64,000 nucleotides of DNA from JAFKFJ01 sp963786445. GTDB taxonomy: Bacteria; Pseudomonadota; Alphaproteobacteria; Acetobacterales; Acetobacteraceae. The stretch covers positions 360,247 through 424,246 of the forward strand of contig CAWAZU010000025.1 in assembly GCA_963786445.1 (NCBI GenBank), written 5' to 3'. Under the pieces are notes generated by a model, which worked only from the letters and a program-made list of their open reading frames with translations, did no database searches and had not been told where the DNA came from. The position numbers and the translations under genes were made by a program. Of the stretch, positions 26,494 to 34,806 are shown piece by piece; position 1 is the first letter of the stretch, and every line of letters starts with the position of its first letter.

Positions 26494-27420
26494 ATGCGCC
26501 ACCGCAAGCCGCGCGGCCGAAAGCTGGATGGCTGGCTGATCGTCGATAAGCCGCCGGGGCTGACCAGCACCGACGTGGTGAACCGCGTCCGCCGCTGGTT
26601 CGACGCGCAAAAAGCCGGGCACGGCGGCACGCTCGACCCGCTCGCGACCGGCGTGCTGCCCGTGGCCTTCGGGACGGCGACGAAAACCGTGCCCTACGTG
26701 ATGGACGGCACGAAGGTCTATCGCTTCACGCTGCGTTTCGGCGAGGCGCGCGACACCGACGACGCCGACGGCCAGGTCACCGCCACGACCGACGCCCGGC
26801 CCACCGACGCCGCCATCACGGAAGCGCTGGAAAAATTCCGCGGCGACATCATGCAGGTGCCGCCGGCCTTCTCCGCCGTGAAGGTTGCCGGCGAGCGTGC
26901 CTACGACCTCGCCCGCGCCGGTGCGCCGCCGGCTCTGGAAGCGCGACCGGCGCGGGTCGATCGGTTCGAACTGGTGGAACGGCCCGACGCCGACACCGCG
27001 ATCTTCGAGGTGGAATCGGGGAAGGGCGTCTATATGCGCAGCCTCGCCCGCGACCTGGCGCAGGCGTGCGGCAATCTCGGCCACGTCGCCGCCCTGCGCC
27101 GCAAGCGGGTCGGCCCCTTCAGCGAAGAGAACGCGATTCCGCTGGACAAACTGACGCGCGCGGAGGATACCCCGCCGACTTCCCCGGACTTCCTGCTGCC
27201 CGTCGCGACCGCGCTGGCCGACATCCCGGCGCTGGCCTTGACGGAAGCGGAAGCCTACGGCCTCGGCCACGGCCAGGCGATCAGCCTGGTCACGCTGATG
27301 GGCCGGATTCCACCGGCCGCCAACCCCGATGGGGGACTGGTGCGCGCGATGGCGGGGGGGCGCGTGATCGGGCTGTGCCGGCTGCACGATGGCTGGCTGA
27401 AGCCGGAACGGCTGCTGTAG
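26494..27420 (+). CDS. truB: tRNA pseudouridine-55 synthase TruB
   Basis: A 308-residue enzyme that isomerises U55 in the T-loop of tRNAs. The catalytic Asp is in KAGHGGTLDPLATGVLP. GWLIVDKPPGLTS, QVPPAFSAVKVAGERAYD and the membrane-independent core GVYMRSLARDLAQ are intact, followed by a short PUA-like C-terminal region. It precedes rpsO by 40 bases. Confidence 0.94.
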   Translation: MRHRKPRGRKLDGWLIVDKPPGLTSTDVVNRVRRWFDAQKAGHGGTLDPLATGVLPVAFGTATKTVPYVMDGTKVYRFTLRFGEARDTDDADGQVTATTDARPTDAAITEALEKFRGDIMQVPPAFSAVKVAGERAYDLARAGAPPALEARPARVDRFELVERPDADTAIFEVESGKGVYMRSLARDLAQACGNLGHVAALRRKRVGPFSEENAIPLDKLTRAEDTPPTSPDFLLPVATALADIPALALTEAEAYGLGHGQAISLVTLMGRIPPAANPDGGLVRAMAGGRVIGLCRLHDGWLKPERLL

Positions 27421-27460
27421 CCGGGCACGCGACGCCGCAACCCCTACCCAGGAGCACACG

Positions 27461-27730
27461 ATGTCGATCACCGCGGAGCGCCGCAGCGCGCTCGTCGCCG
27501 AATACGCGACTGCCACCGCCGACACCGGCAGCCCGGAGGTGCAGGTCGCCCTGCTCTCCGAGCGGATCGGCAACCTCACCGAGCACCTGAAGACCCACGC
27601 CAAGGATTTTCACAGCCGGCGCGGGCTGCTGGTGCTGGTCGGCCGCCGCCGGCGGCTGCTCGACTATCTGAAGAAGAAGGACCAGGCCCGCTACGAGGCG
27701 CTGATCGGCCGGCTCAATCTGCGCCGCTGA
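27461..27730 (+). CDS. rpsO: 30S ribosomal protein S15
   Basis: An 89-residue protein of standard S15 length. MSITAERRSALVAEYATATADTG, SERIGNLTEHLKTHAKDFHS and the 16S-binding RRGLLVLVGRRRRLLDYLKK are all conserved. It is preceded by an AGGAG box and followed by paired hairpins before pnp. Confidence 0.96.
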   Translation: MSITAERRSALVAEYATATADTGSPEVQVALLSERIGNLTEHLKTHAKDFHSRRGLLVLVGRRRRLLDYLKKKDQARYEALIGRLNLRR

Positions 27731-27752
27731 GCCGCGTTCGGGTGGTCCTGCC

Positions 27753-27784
27753 GGCCGGCGTACCTATATCTCGTCGCGCCGGCC
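27753..27784 (+). terminator. hairpin 1 downstream of rpsO
   Basis: A perfect 8-bp stem GGCCGGCG (27753-27760)/CGCCGGCC (27777-27784) with a 16-base A+T-containing loop. There is no T-run. It could be a processing site or a weak terminator. Confidence 0.5.
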
Positions 27785-27787
27785 TCC

Positions 27788-27810
27788 CCCCGCGTCATGG
27801 TGACGCGGGG
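27788..27810 (+). terminator. hairpin 2 downstream of rpsO
   Basis: A perfect 10-bp stem CCCCGCGTCA (27788-27797)/TGACGCGGGG (27801-27810) closed by a TGG triloop. It is very stable but lacks a U-tract. It lies three bases after hairpin 1, giving stacked structures suited to double-strand-specific RNase cleavage. Confidence 0.6.
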
Positions 27811-28055
27811 CAACGCCGACCGGGGGCACATGTGCGCCCCCGGACTGCCGCGCGCCAGCGGCGGACCGTCAGACGGCCGATCCGGCACCCTCTGCCGCAT
27901 GCGGGGGACTGGACGGCGCCTCCGGCCACATGGCTCCGCGGTCCTGCGCCACGTTGCAGGCCGCTCCCATGCAGCCCGAGACGCCGTTCCCGCACAGGAG
28001 ATACGGATCGCCCCTGAAGTCCGCGCGCCGCGCGCCTTTGTTCAGGGACGACAGG

Positions 28056-30233
28056 ATGTTCAACTACTTCCGCAAGGAAATCGACTGGGGCGGGCGCAAG
28101 CTCGTGCTGGAAACCGGGAAAGTCGCGCGCCAGGCCGACGGCGCCGTCATGGCCCGCTACGGCGACACCATCGTGCTGTGTACGGCCGTGGGCGCCAGGA
28201 CCGCCAGGGCGGGGCAGGATTTCTTCCCGCTCACCGTCAACTACCAGGAAAAGACCTTTGCCGCCGGCAAAATTCCCGGCGGGTTTTTCAAGCGCGAGGG
28301 ACGGCCGAGCGAGCATGAGACGCTGGTTTCCCGCCTGATCGACCGGCCGATCCGGCCGCTGTTCCCGGACGGGTTCCGCAACGAGATCCAGGTGATCGCC
28401 ACCGTGCTCAGCCACGACCTGGAGAACGACCCCGACATCGTGGCGTTGGTCGGCTGCTCGGCGGCGCTGACGCTGTCCGGCATCCCGTTCTTCGGCCCGG
28501 TCGGGGCGGCGCGCGTCGCCTATGTCGATGGCCAGTACGTGCTGAACCCGCTGCCCGACCAGGCGGAGCACTCGCAGCTCGACCTCGTGGTCGCCGGCAC
28601 GCGCGAGGGCGTGCTGATGGTGGAGAGCGAGGCGCACGAACTGCCCGAGGACGTGATGCTCGGTGCCGTCACCTTCGGTCATGCGCAGTTCCAGCCGGTG
28701 ATCGACGCCATCATCGCGCTGGCCGAGCACGCCGCGCACGAGCCGTGGCCGCTGCCGGAGGCGGACGCGGCGCACACGGTGCTCGCCGCCCGCGTCGATG
28801 CGCTGGCGCGCGCGAAGCTGGCCGAGGCCTATCGCGAGCAGCAGAAGCAGCTCCGCCACGAGCGGATCGAGGCCGCCAAGACCGCGACGGCCGAGGCGCT
28901 GACCGCCGAAGGGCTGGACGCGGCGGCGGCCAAGCCGCTGTTCGAGGAGCTGGAGGCGGACATCGTCCGCAACGCGATCCTCGACACCGGCCACCGCATC
29001 GACGGGCGCGACACGCGAACGGTGCGACCGATCGTGGCCGAGGTCGGCGTGCTGCCGCGCGCGCACGGCAGCGCGCTGTTCACCCGCGGCGAGACGCAGG
29101 CGCTGTGCGTGGCGACCCTGGGCACTGCGCAGGATGAGCAGATCATCGACGCGCTGGAAGGCGAGCACCGCCGCCATTTCATGCTGCACTACAATTTCCC
29201 GCCCTATTCGGTCGGCGAGACCGGGCGGATGGGCAGCCCGGGACGGCGCGAGATCGGGCATGGCAAGCTGGCCTGGCGCGCCGTGCATCCGCTGCTGCCG
29301 TCGAAGGACAAATTCCCCTACACGGTGCGGGTGGTCAGCGAGATCACCGAGAGCAACGGCAGCTCCTCGATGGCGACGGTGTGCGGCAGTTCGCTCGCGC
29401 TGATGGACGCCGGCGTGCCGCTGGCGCGCCCGGTCGCCGGCATCGCGATGGGGCTGATCAAGGAGGATCGCGGCTACGCCGTGCTGTCGGACATCCTCGG
29501 CGACGAGGACCATCTCGGCGACATGGACTTCAAGGTGGCGGGCACCGAGCGCGGCGTCACCTCGCTGCAGATGGACATAAAGATCACCTCGATCACGCCC
29601 GAGATCATGCGGGTGGCGCTCGACCAGGCGCGCGAGGGACGGCTGCACATCCTCGGCGAGATGGCCAAGGCGCTGACCGGGGCGCGCAGCGACGTGGCGG
29701 CGAACGCGCCGCGGATCCACATCATCAACGTGCCGAAGGAGAAGATCCGCGACGTGATCGGCACCGGCGGCAAGGTGATCCGCGAGATCGTCGAGCAGAC
29801 CGGCACAAAAATCGACATCGAGGACGACGGCACGATCAAGATCGCGGCCACCGAAGCGGATCGCGCGCAGGCGGCAATCGACTGGATCCGCGGCATCGTC
29901 GCCGAGCCGGAGGTGGGCGTCATCTACAACGGCAAGGTGGTCAAGACGGCGGAGTTCGGCGCCTTCGTCAACTTCCTCGGCTCGCGCGACGGGCTGGTGC
30001 ATATCAGCGAGCTGACGCAGGGCCGCGTCGCCAAGACCAGCGACGTGGTCAATGTCGGCGACCCGGTGAAGGTGAAGGTGCTGGGCTTCGACGAGCGCGG
30101 CAAGGTGAAGCTGTCGATGCGGGTGGTCGATCAGGCGACCGGCGAGGACATCACCGAAAAGGTCGGCCCGAAAGGCGGCCGCGGCGAGGGCCGGGCCGAG
30201 GGTCGCCGCGAACGCGAGGCGGCCGTCGAGTAG
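28056..30233 (+). CDS. pnp: polyribonucleotide nucleotidyltransferase (PNPase)
   Basis: A 725-residue 3'-5' phosphorolytic exoribonuclease and degradosome component. Two RNase PH domains (RLIDRPIRPLFPDGFRNEIQ; FPPYSVGETGRMGSPGRREI) flank a helical linker. A KH domain (GTGGKVIREIVEQTGTKIDI) and an S1 domain (FGAFVNFLGSRDGLVHISEL) follow, then a short Gly/Arg-rich tail. The start is at MFNYFRKEIDWGG; upstream in-frame codons do not resemble the family. Confidence 0.96.
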   Translation: MFNYFRKEIDWGGRKLVLETGKVARQADGAVMARYGDTIVLCTAVGARTARAGQDFFPLTVNYQEKTFAAGKIPGGFFKREGRPSEHETLVSRLIDRPIRPLFPDGFRNEIQVIATVLSHDLENDPDIVALVGCSAALTLSGIPFFGPVGAARVAYVDGQYVLNPLPDQAEHSQLDLVVAGTREGVLMVESEAHELPEDVMLGAVTFGHAQFQPVIDAIIALAEHAAHEPWPLPEADAAHTVLAARVDALARAKLAEAYREQQKQLRHERIEAAKTATAEALTAEGLDAAAAKPLFEELEADIVRNAILDTGHRIDGRDTRTVRPIVAEVGVLPRAHGSALFTRGETQALCVATLGTAQDEQIIDALEGEHRRHFMLHYNFPPYSVGETGRMGSPGRREIGHGKLAWRAVHPLLPSKDKFPYTVRVVSEITESNGSSSMATVCGSSLALMDAGVPLARPVAGIAMGLIKEDRGYAVLSDILGDEDHLGDMDFKVAGTERGVTSLQMDIKITSITPEIMRVALDQAREGRLHILGEMAKALTGARSDVAANAPRIHIINVPKEKIRDVIGTGGKVIREIVEQTGTKIDIEDDGTIKIAATEADRAQAAIDWIRGIVAEPEVGVIYNGKVVKTAEFGAFVNFLGSRDGLVHISELTQGRVAKTSDVVNVGDPVKVKVLGFDERGKVKLSMRVVDQATGEDITEKVGPKGGRGEGRAEGRREREAAVE

Positions 30234-30242
30234 GGCGAAGCT

Positions 30243-30274
30243 GCGTCCGTCGGCCGGCTAATGCGGACGGACGC
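30243..30274 (+). terminator. hairpin downstream of pnp
   Basis: A 9-bp perfect stem GCGTCCGTC (30243-30251)/GACGGACGC (30266-30274) with a 14-base loop begins nine bases after the pnp stop. No T-run follows. It probably stabilises or ends the long rimP-pnp transcript. Confidence 0.5.
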
Positions 30275-30333
30275 GGCCCGCGCTACAATTATGTGACGAG
30301 TCGGGGGCGTCCTCGGCGCGTGGGGGCGAAGGG

Positions 30334-31755
30334 ATGAGCGTGATGAAGGCCATCAACGCGATCCGCATGGGAGGAATGGACCTGCTGCCCCTGGTCGAGG
30401 GCGGGAAGGGCGTCGCCATCTCGACCGGGATCACGGCCGGGCACTGGGCGTCCTGCGGCGGGGTCGGCACGATGAGCGCCGTCAACGCCGACAGCTATGA
30501 CGGGCAGGGCAAGCGCATCCCGCAGGTCTATCACGGCCGCACCAGGCGCGAGCGGCACGAGGAACTGATCCATTACGCCATCGCCGGCGGCATCGCGCAG
30601 GCGCGCCGCGCCTACGAGATCGCCGGCGGGAAAGGCCGCATCCATGCCAACATCCTGTGGGAGATGGCCGGCGCCGAGCGCGTCATCACCGGCATCCTGG
30701 AACAGGCCAAGGGTCTTATCAACGGGCTGACCTGCGGCGCCGGGATGCCCTATCGCCTGTCGGAGATCGCGGCCAGGTTCAACGTCCACTACTACCCGAT
30801 CGTCTCCTCGGCGCGTGCGTTCAACGCGCTGTGGAAGCGCGCCTACCACAAGGCGGCGGCGCTGCTCGGCGGCGTGGTGTACGAGGACCCCTGGCTCGCC
30901 GGCGGCCATAACGGCCTCTCGAACAGCGAGGACCCGACCAAGCCCGAGGACCCGTATCCGCGGGTGCTTGCGCTGCGCAAGGTGATGCGCGACTTCGGAC
31001 TGGCCGAGACGCCGATCATCATGGCCGGCGGCGTCTGGTGGCTGGAGGAATGGGAGCACTGGATCGACAATCCCGAGCTCGGCCCGATCGCGTTCCAGTT
31101 CGGCACCCGCCCCCTGCTCACGCAGGAAAGCCCGATCGGGGATGCCTGGAAACGCAAGCTGCTGACGCTGAAGGAAGGCGACATCTTCCTCAATCACTTC
31201 AGCCCGACCGGTTTCTATTCCTCGGCGGTCAACAACGCCTTCATCCATGAACTGCGTGAGCGCAACGACCGCCAGGTCGCCTACACCGCCGAGCGGGTCG
31301 GCGAACACGTCGCGGAATACGGCGTCGGCCCGCGCAAGCGCACGGTCTATCTGACGCCTCCCGACCTCGCGCGCGTGATGGCGTGGGAGGCGCAGGGCTT
31401 CACCGAGGCGCTGCGCACGCCCGACAGCACCCTGATCTTCGTCACGCCGGAGAAGGCGCAGGAAATCCTCGCCGACCAGGTGGCCTGCATGGGTTGCCTC
31501 AGCCAGTGCCGCTTTTCCAACTGGTCGCAGGTCGAGCCCGAGTTCAGCAACGGCAAGAAGGCCGATGCGCGCAGCTTCTGCATCCAGAAGACGTTGCAGA
31601 CGGTGGCGCACGAGTCGGGCAGCGACGAGGTCATGGAACACAATCTGATGTTCAGCGGGCATAACGGCTTCCGCTTCGGCACGGACCCGTTCTACAGCAA
31701 CGGCTTCATCCCGACGGTCCGGCAGTTGTTCGAGCGCATCCTGACCGGCCGCTAG
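30334..31755 (+). CDS. nitronate monooxygenase-family FMN oxidoreductase
   Basis: A 473-residue TIM-barrel flavoprotein. Family features are GGKGVAISTGITAGHWASCGG near the start, the CGAGMPYRLSEIAARF turn and the late IIMAGGVWW and FQFGTRPLL strands that would hold FMN phosphate. The usual members (about 330-360 residues) oxidise alkyl nitronates; related enzymes include FabK-type enoyl reductases. This one is longer and carries an unusual CMGCLSQC cluster near residue 390, which could bind a metal or Fe-S centre. The substrate is unknown. Confidence 0.72.
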   Translation: MSVMKAINAIRMGGMDLLPLVEGGKGVAISTGITAGHWASCGGVGTMSAVNADSYDGQGKRIPQVYHGRTRRERHEELIHYAIAGGIAQARRAYEIAGGKGRIHANILWEMAGAERVITGILEQAKGLINGLTCGAGMPYRLSEIAARFNVHYYPIVSSARAFNALWKRAYHKAAALLGGVVYEDPWLAGGHNGLSNSEDPTKPEDPYPRVLALRKVMRDFGLAETPIIMAGGVWWLEEWEHWIDNPELGPIAFQFGTRPLLTQESPIGDAWKRKLLTLKEGDIFLNHFSPTGFYSSAVNNAFIHELRERNDRQVAYTAERVGEHVAEYGVGPRKRTVYLTPPDLARVMAWEAQGFTEALRTPDSTLIFVTPEKAQEILADQVACMGCLSQCRFSNWSQVEPEFSNGKKADARSFCIQKTLQTVAHESGSDEVMEHNLMFSGHNGFRFGTDPFYSNGFIPTVRQLFERILTGR

Positions 31756-31785
31756 CAGCCGCGGGTGCGCCAGCAGGGGAGAGCG

Positions 31786-32079
31786 ATGCTCAATACCGTC
31801 CTCGCCGCCGTCGCAGCCGTGGTGTGGAGCGCCGCCTACGGCGTGTTTTTCGCCACCGATCTGCGACGCTGGTGGCGCGGCCGGCACCACCGGCGGGTGA
31901 TCGCGGCGGCGGAACACGAGCAGGCGCGGCGCGCCTACGCCGCCTGGGTGCGCAACATTCCCCCGCCGCCGTCGCGCGTCCCCATCCTGCCGCCGCCCTC
32001 GCCTCGGCCCGGCGCGCCGCCGGTGCGCAGCGGCGTGATTGTTCCGTTTCCGCGCCGTACCGCCGGCTCGCGCCGCTGA
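31786..32079 (+). CDS. small membrane protein with proline-rich tail
   Basis: A 97-residue protein with one N-terminal helix (about residues 3-24, TVLAAVAAVVWSAAYGVFF), then a basic segment (RRWWRGRHHRRV) and a Pro-rich cytoplasmic tail (IPPPPSRVPILPPPSPRP). GGGGAGAG just upstream fixes the ATG at 31786. The family is not recognised. It ends five bases from the convergent efflux operon stop. Confidence 0.6.
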   Translation: MLNTVLAAVAAVVWSAAYGVFFATDLRRWWRGRHHRRVIAAAEHEQARRAYAAWVRNIPPPPSRVPILPPPSPRPGAPPVRSGVIVPFPRRTAGSRR

Positions 32080-32084
32080 TCGCG

Positions 32085-33539
32085 CTACTGCGCAATGTCC
32101 ACGTGGCGGAGCGGGATTTCGTTCGGGTTCGGCAGATCCTGCGCGCTCCAGCCCCCGCCAAGCGCGCGAACCAGCCCGACGCCCGCCTGCAGATATTGCG
32201 TTTGCAGCTGCAGCAGCAGCAATTGCGCTCCGAGCAGCGATTCCTGGGCGACCACGACTTCCAGGAAATTCGCTGCCCCGTCCTGATACAGCGCCAGCGA
32301 CATCTGCAGCGTTCGCTGCGCCGCCGCGATGGCGCGGCGGTCGTCGGTTTCCTCGACGCCGTAGTAGTGCAGCTGCGCCAGCGCGTCCTCGACGTTCTGG
32401 AAGGCGCCAAGCACCGTGTTGCGGTAATCGGCGGTGGCGCCGTTGAACGCGGCGATGGTCGCCGCTTCCTGCGCCCGCAGCAGGCCGCCCTCGAACACCG
32501 GCAGGGTCACGCCTGGGCCCAGTGACCAGAAGGTACTCGGGAGGTTCAGAAAGTGAATGGCGGCACCCTGAAACCCGCCGAGGGCGTTCAGCGACACGTT
32601 CGGGAAGAACGCGGCGCGCGCCACGCCGATCATTGCGTTGGCCTCCGCCACGCGGCGCTCGGCCGCGGCGATGTCCGGCCGCCGCTGTAACAGCAGGGTG
32701 GGAACGCTGGGCGGCAGCGGGGGCAGATGCAGCGGGATCAAGCTCGGTGCGATCGAAAACTCCGGCGCCGGGACCGCGACCAGCGTGGCGATCGCGTGCT
32801 CCGCCAGCGCCCGCCGCGCGCCCACATCGTCGAGTTGCGCCCGCGCCGACTCGAGCTGCGCCTGCGCCCGCGAGACGTCCATGCCGGACGCGATCTGGCC
32901 GTTGAACCGGTCCTGCGCCACCTGCAGCGCCCGCTCATAGGCCGTGACGGTGTGCTTCAGGAGGTCTTGCTCGGCGTCCAGGCCGCGCAGCAGCAGATAG
33001 GCGTTGGCCAGCTCGGCCTGCAGACTGAGCCGGATGAACGCGAGGTCGGCCGCGCTGGCCTGCGCCGCCGCCTTGCCGGCAGCCACTTCGTTGTGGATCC
33101 GATCCCAGAAGTCGATCTCGTAGCCTGCGCCGCCGACGAGGTTGTTCCGCAGAATGACGTCCGACGGCAGCCCATGCAGCTTAAGGATGCTGTCCGCAGG
33201 ATAGCTGGTCCTGTTGACGTCTCCCCCGAGCGTCACCATCGGCAGCAGCCCAGCTTCGGCCTCTGCCGCATCGGCGCGAGCCTGGGCGAAGATGGCCGAC
33301 GCGGCGACCAGCGTGAAGTTGTGGGCGCCGAGGTCGTCCTCCAGCTTGTCCAGCACCGGATCGCCGAAGCCCTGCCACCAGTCCGATGGCGGCGCCGTGT
33401 CGGCCGGCGCGGCCGTGCGCCAGATCACGGTATCGCGGTAGGAGACCGGAACGGCGATCGTCGGCACCTTGTAGCGCGGGGCAAGGTTGCACCCGGCCAA
33501 GATCACGCCGCTTAGGGCCAGAGCCGCCAGACGGTGCAT
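32085..33539 (-). CDS. RND efflux outer-membrane lipoprotein (OprM/NodT family)
   Basis: A 484-residue TolC-like channel. The signal peptide ends in the lipobox LAGC (Cys about 17), so it is lipid-anchored in the outer membrane. Two OEP repeats are visible (SIFAQARADAAEAEAGLLPM-type first half; LLLQRRPDIAAAERRVAEAN and FFPNVSLNALGG in the second). Its ATG overlaps the stop of the fusion protein gene by one base. It is the last gene of a three-gene minus-strand operon (RND, MFP, OMF). Confidence 0.92.
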   Translation of the reverse strand: MHRLAALALSGVILAGCNLAPRYKVPTIAVPVSYRDTVIWRTAAPADTAPPSDWWQGFGDPVLDKLEDDLGAHNFTLVAASAIFAQARADAAEAEAGLLPMVTLGGDVNRTSYPADSILKLHGLPSDVILRNNLVGGAGYEIDFWDRIHNEVAAGKAAAQASAADLAFIRLSLQAELANAYLLLRGLDAEQDLLKHTVTAYERALQVAQDRFNGQIASGMDVSRAQAQLESARAQLDDVGARRALAEHAIATLVAVPAPEFSIAPSLIPLHLPPLPPSVPTLLLQRRPDIAAAERRVAEANAMIGVARAAFFPNVSLNALGGFQGAAIHFLNLPSTFWSLGPGVTLPVFEGGLLRAQEAATIAAFNGATADYRNTVLGAFQNVEDALAQLHYYGVEETDDRRAIAAAQRTLQMSLALYQDGAANFLEVVVAQESLLGAQLLLLQLQTQYLQAGVGLVRALGGGWSAQDLPNPNEIPLRHVDIAQ

Positions 33540-34792
33540 CAGTCGGCCGCCGCTTTCTGGCTGGCGTGCGGTTCGACCGTCGGCGGCTTCGCCGCCGCTG
33601 CGCCGGTATCGCGAGAGATGTCCGGGTTCTGCGCCTTCGGTCGCACGACTTCCCCTGCGACGATGGAGTCCGGCGGGCTGTCGATTACCTTGTCGGTCGC
33701 GCTGACGCCGGACAGCACCTCGACCATCGTGCCGAAGTTGCGGCCGACCTGCACCGGCCGGATCGCCACCTTGTTGCCGGGGTCGAGCACCGCCACCTGC
33801 AGGCCTTCCGACTGGAACAGCAACGCACTCGCCGGGATCTGCACGACCTTGGTGTCGGCGGGCAGGTCGAAGCTGACATCGGCGAAGGTACCCGGCCACA
33901 GCTTGCCGTCCTCGTTGGCAGCGACCAGTTCGACCAGCACCGTCAGGCTCTCGGGATTGATGGCATTGGAGGTGGTGAGCACGCTCGCGTCAAAGGTCCG
34001 GTCGGGGTATTGCGGCAGCTTCAGCGTCGCCTTCATGCCGACGGCGATCCTGGCGGAGAAAGTCTGCGGCACCCGCACGTAGACCCGCATGGCGTGGAGA
34101 TCGGCCACCTTGAACAGTTCGGGGCCGGACGTGGCGCCGACATTGATCAGGTCGCCGATATCGGTCTTGCGCGCCGTCACGACGCCGTCGAACGGAGCGA
34201 CCAGGCGCTTGAATCCCTCCAGGGCATCCAGCCGGTCGACATTGGCCTGGGCGGCCGCCACCTTGGCCTTCAGCGCCGCCGCGTCGGCGACCTTCTCGTC
34301 CACCGATTGGCGCGACACCGAAGCCGAGGACAGCAGCGCCTGCCACCGTTTGGCCGTGACCTCGGCAAGCGTCAGGTTGGCCTGCGCGGAGTTGAAGTCC
34401 GCCTTGGCCTGGCGCAGCTGCTCGTCGAGGTCGGGGGTGTCGATCACGCCCAGCAGGTCGCCTGTCTTCACCTGTGCCCCGATGTCCTTGTACCACATCT
34501 GCAGATAGCCCGGGACGCGCGCATAGATCGGCGCCTCGTACCAGGCGTCGACGTTGCCCGGCAGCGTCAGCGATTGCGCCTTGGTCTCCGGCTGCGGAGT
34601 GACGATGGCGACCGTCGGGACCGTCTGGGCATCGGTCCAGGCGGCCAGTTTCCGCTCGTCGCGGTCACGCTGCCAGATGCCGAAGCCGGCAACCGCGACG
34701 GCAATGACCACCGCCGCCGCCCCAGCCAGCTTCAGCCCGGCACGCGAGCGGCGGGGCGCCGGGTCGAGGGGTTGCTCCGAAATATCGCGCAT
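33539..34792 (-). CDS. RND efflux periplasmic adaptor (membrane fusion protein)
   Basis: A 417-residue HlyD/AcrA-family adaptor with one N-terminal helix (about residues 21-41) and no lipobox. The lipoyl-like half-motifs (LPGNVDAWYEAPIYARVPGY; LVAPFDGVVTARKTDIGD) flank a coiled-coil hairpin (about residues 115-190). Beta-barrel strands and a Pro/Ala-rich tail follow. It links the RND pump to the outer-membrane channel and starts 14 bases after the pump stop. Confidence 0.92.
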   Translation of the reverse strand: MRDISEQPLDPAPRRSRAGLKLAGAAAVVIAVAVAGFGIWQRDRDERKLAAWTDAQTVPTVAIVTPQPETKAQSLTLPGNVDAWYEAPIYARVPGYLQMWYKDIGAQVKTGDLLGVIDTPDLDEQLRQAKADFNSAQANLTLAEVTAKRWQALLSSASVSRQSVDEKVADAAALKAKVAAAQANVDRLDALEGFKRLVAPFDGVVTARKTDIGDLINVGATSGPELFKVADLHAMRVYVRVPQTFSARIAVGMKATLKLPQYPDRTFDASVLTTSNAINPESLTVLVELVAANEDGKLWPGTFADVSFDLPADTKVVQIPASALLFQSEGLQVAVLDPGNKVAIRPVQVGRNFGTMVEVLSGVSATDKVIDSPPDSIVAGEVVRPKAQNPDISRDTGAAAAKPPTVEPHASQKAAAD

Positions 34793-34806
34793 CCTGTGTC
34801 CGTCGT

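Larger units (their letters stand above)
27731..28055 (+). other. rpsO-pnp intergenic leader (325 bp)
   Basis: No gene is supported here. It contains two hairpins soon after rpsO (27753-27784 and 27788-27810) and then about 245 bases of leader to pnp. In E. coli the same interval carries a terminator and an RNase III site through which PNPase limits its own synthesis. A comparable role is inferred from position and structure. Confidence 0.5.
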
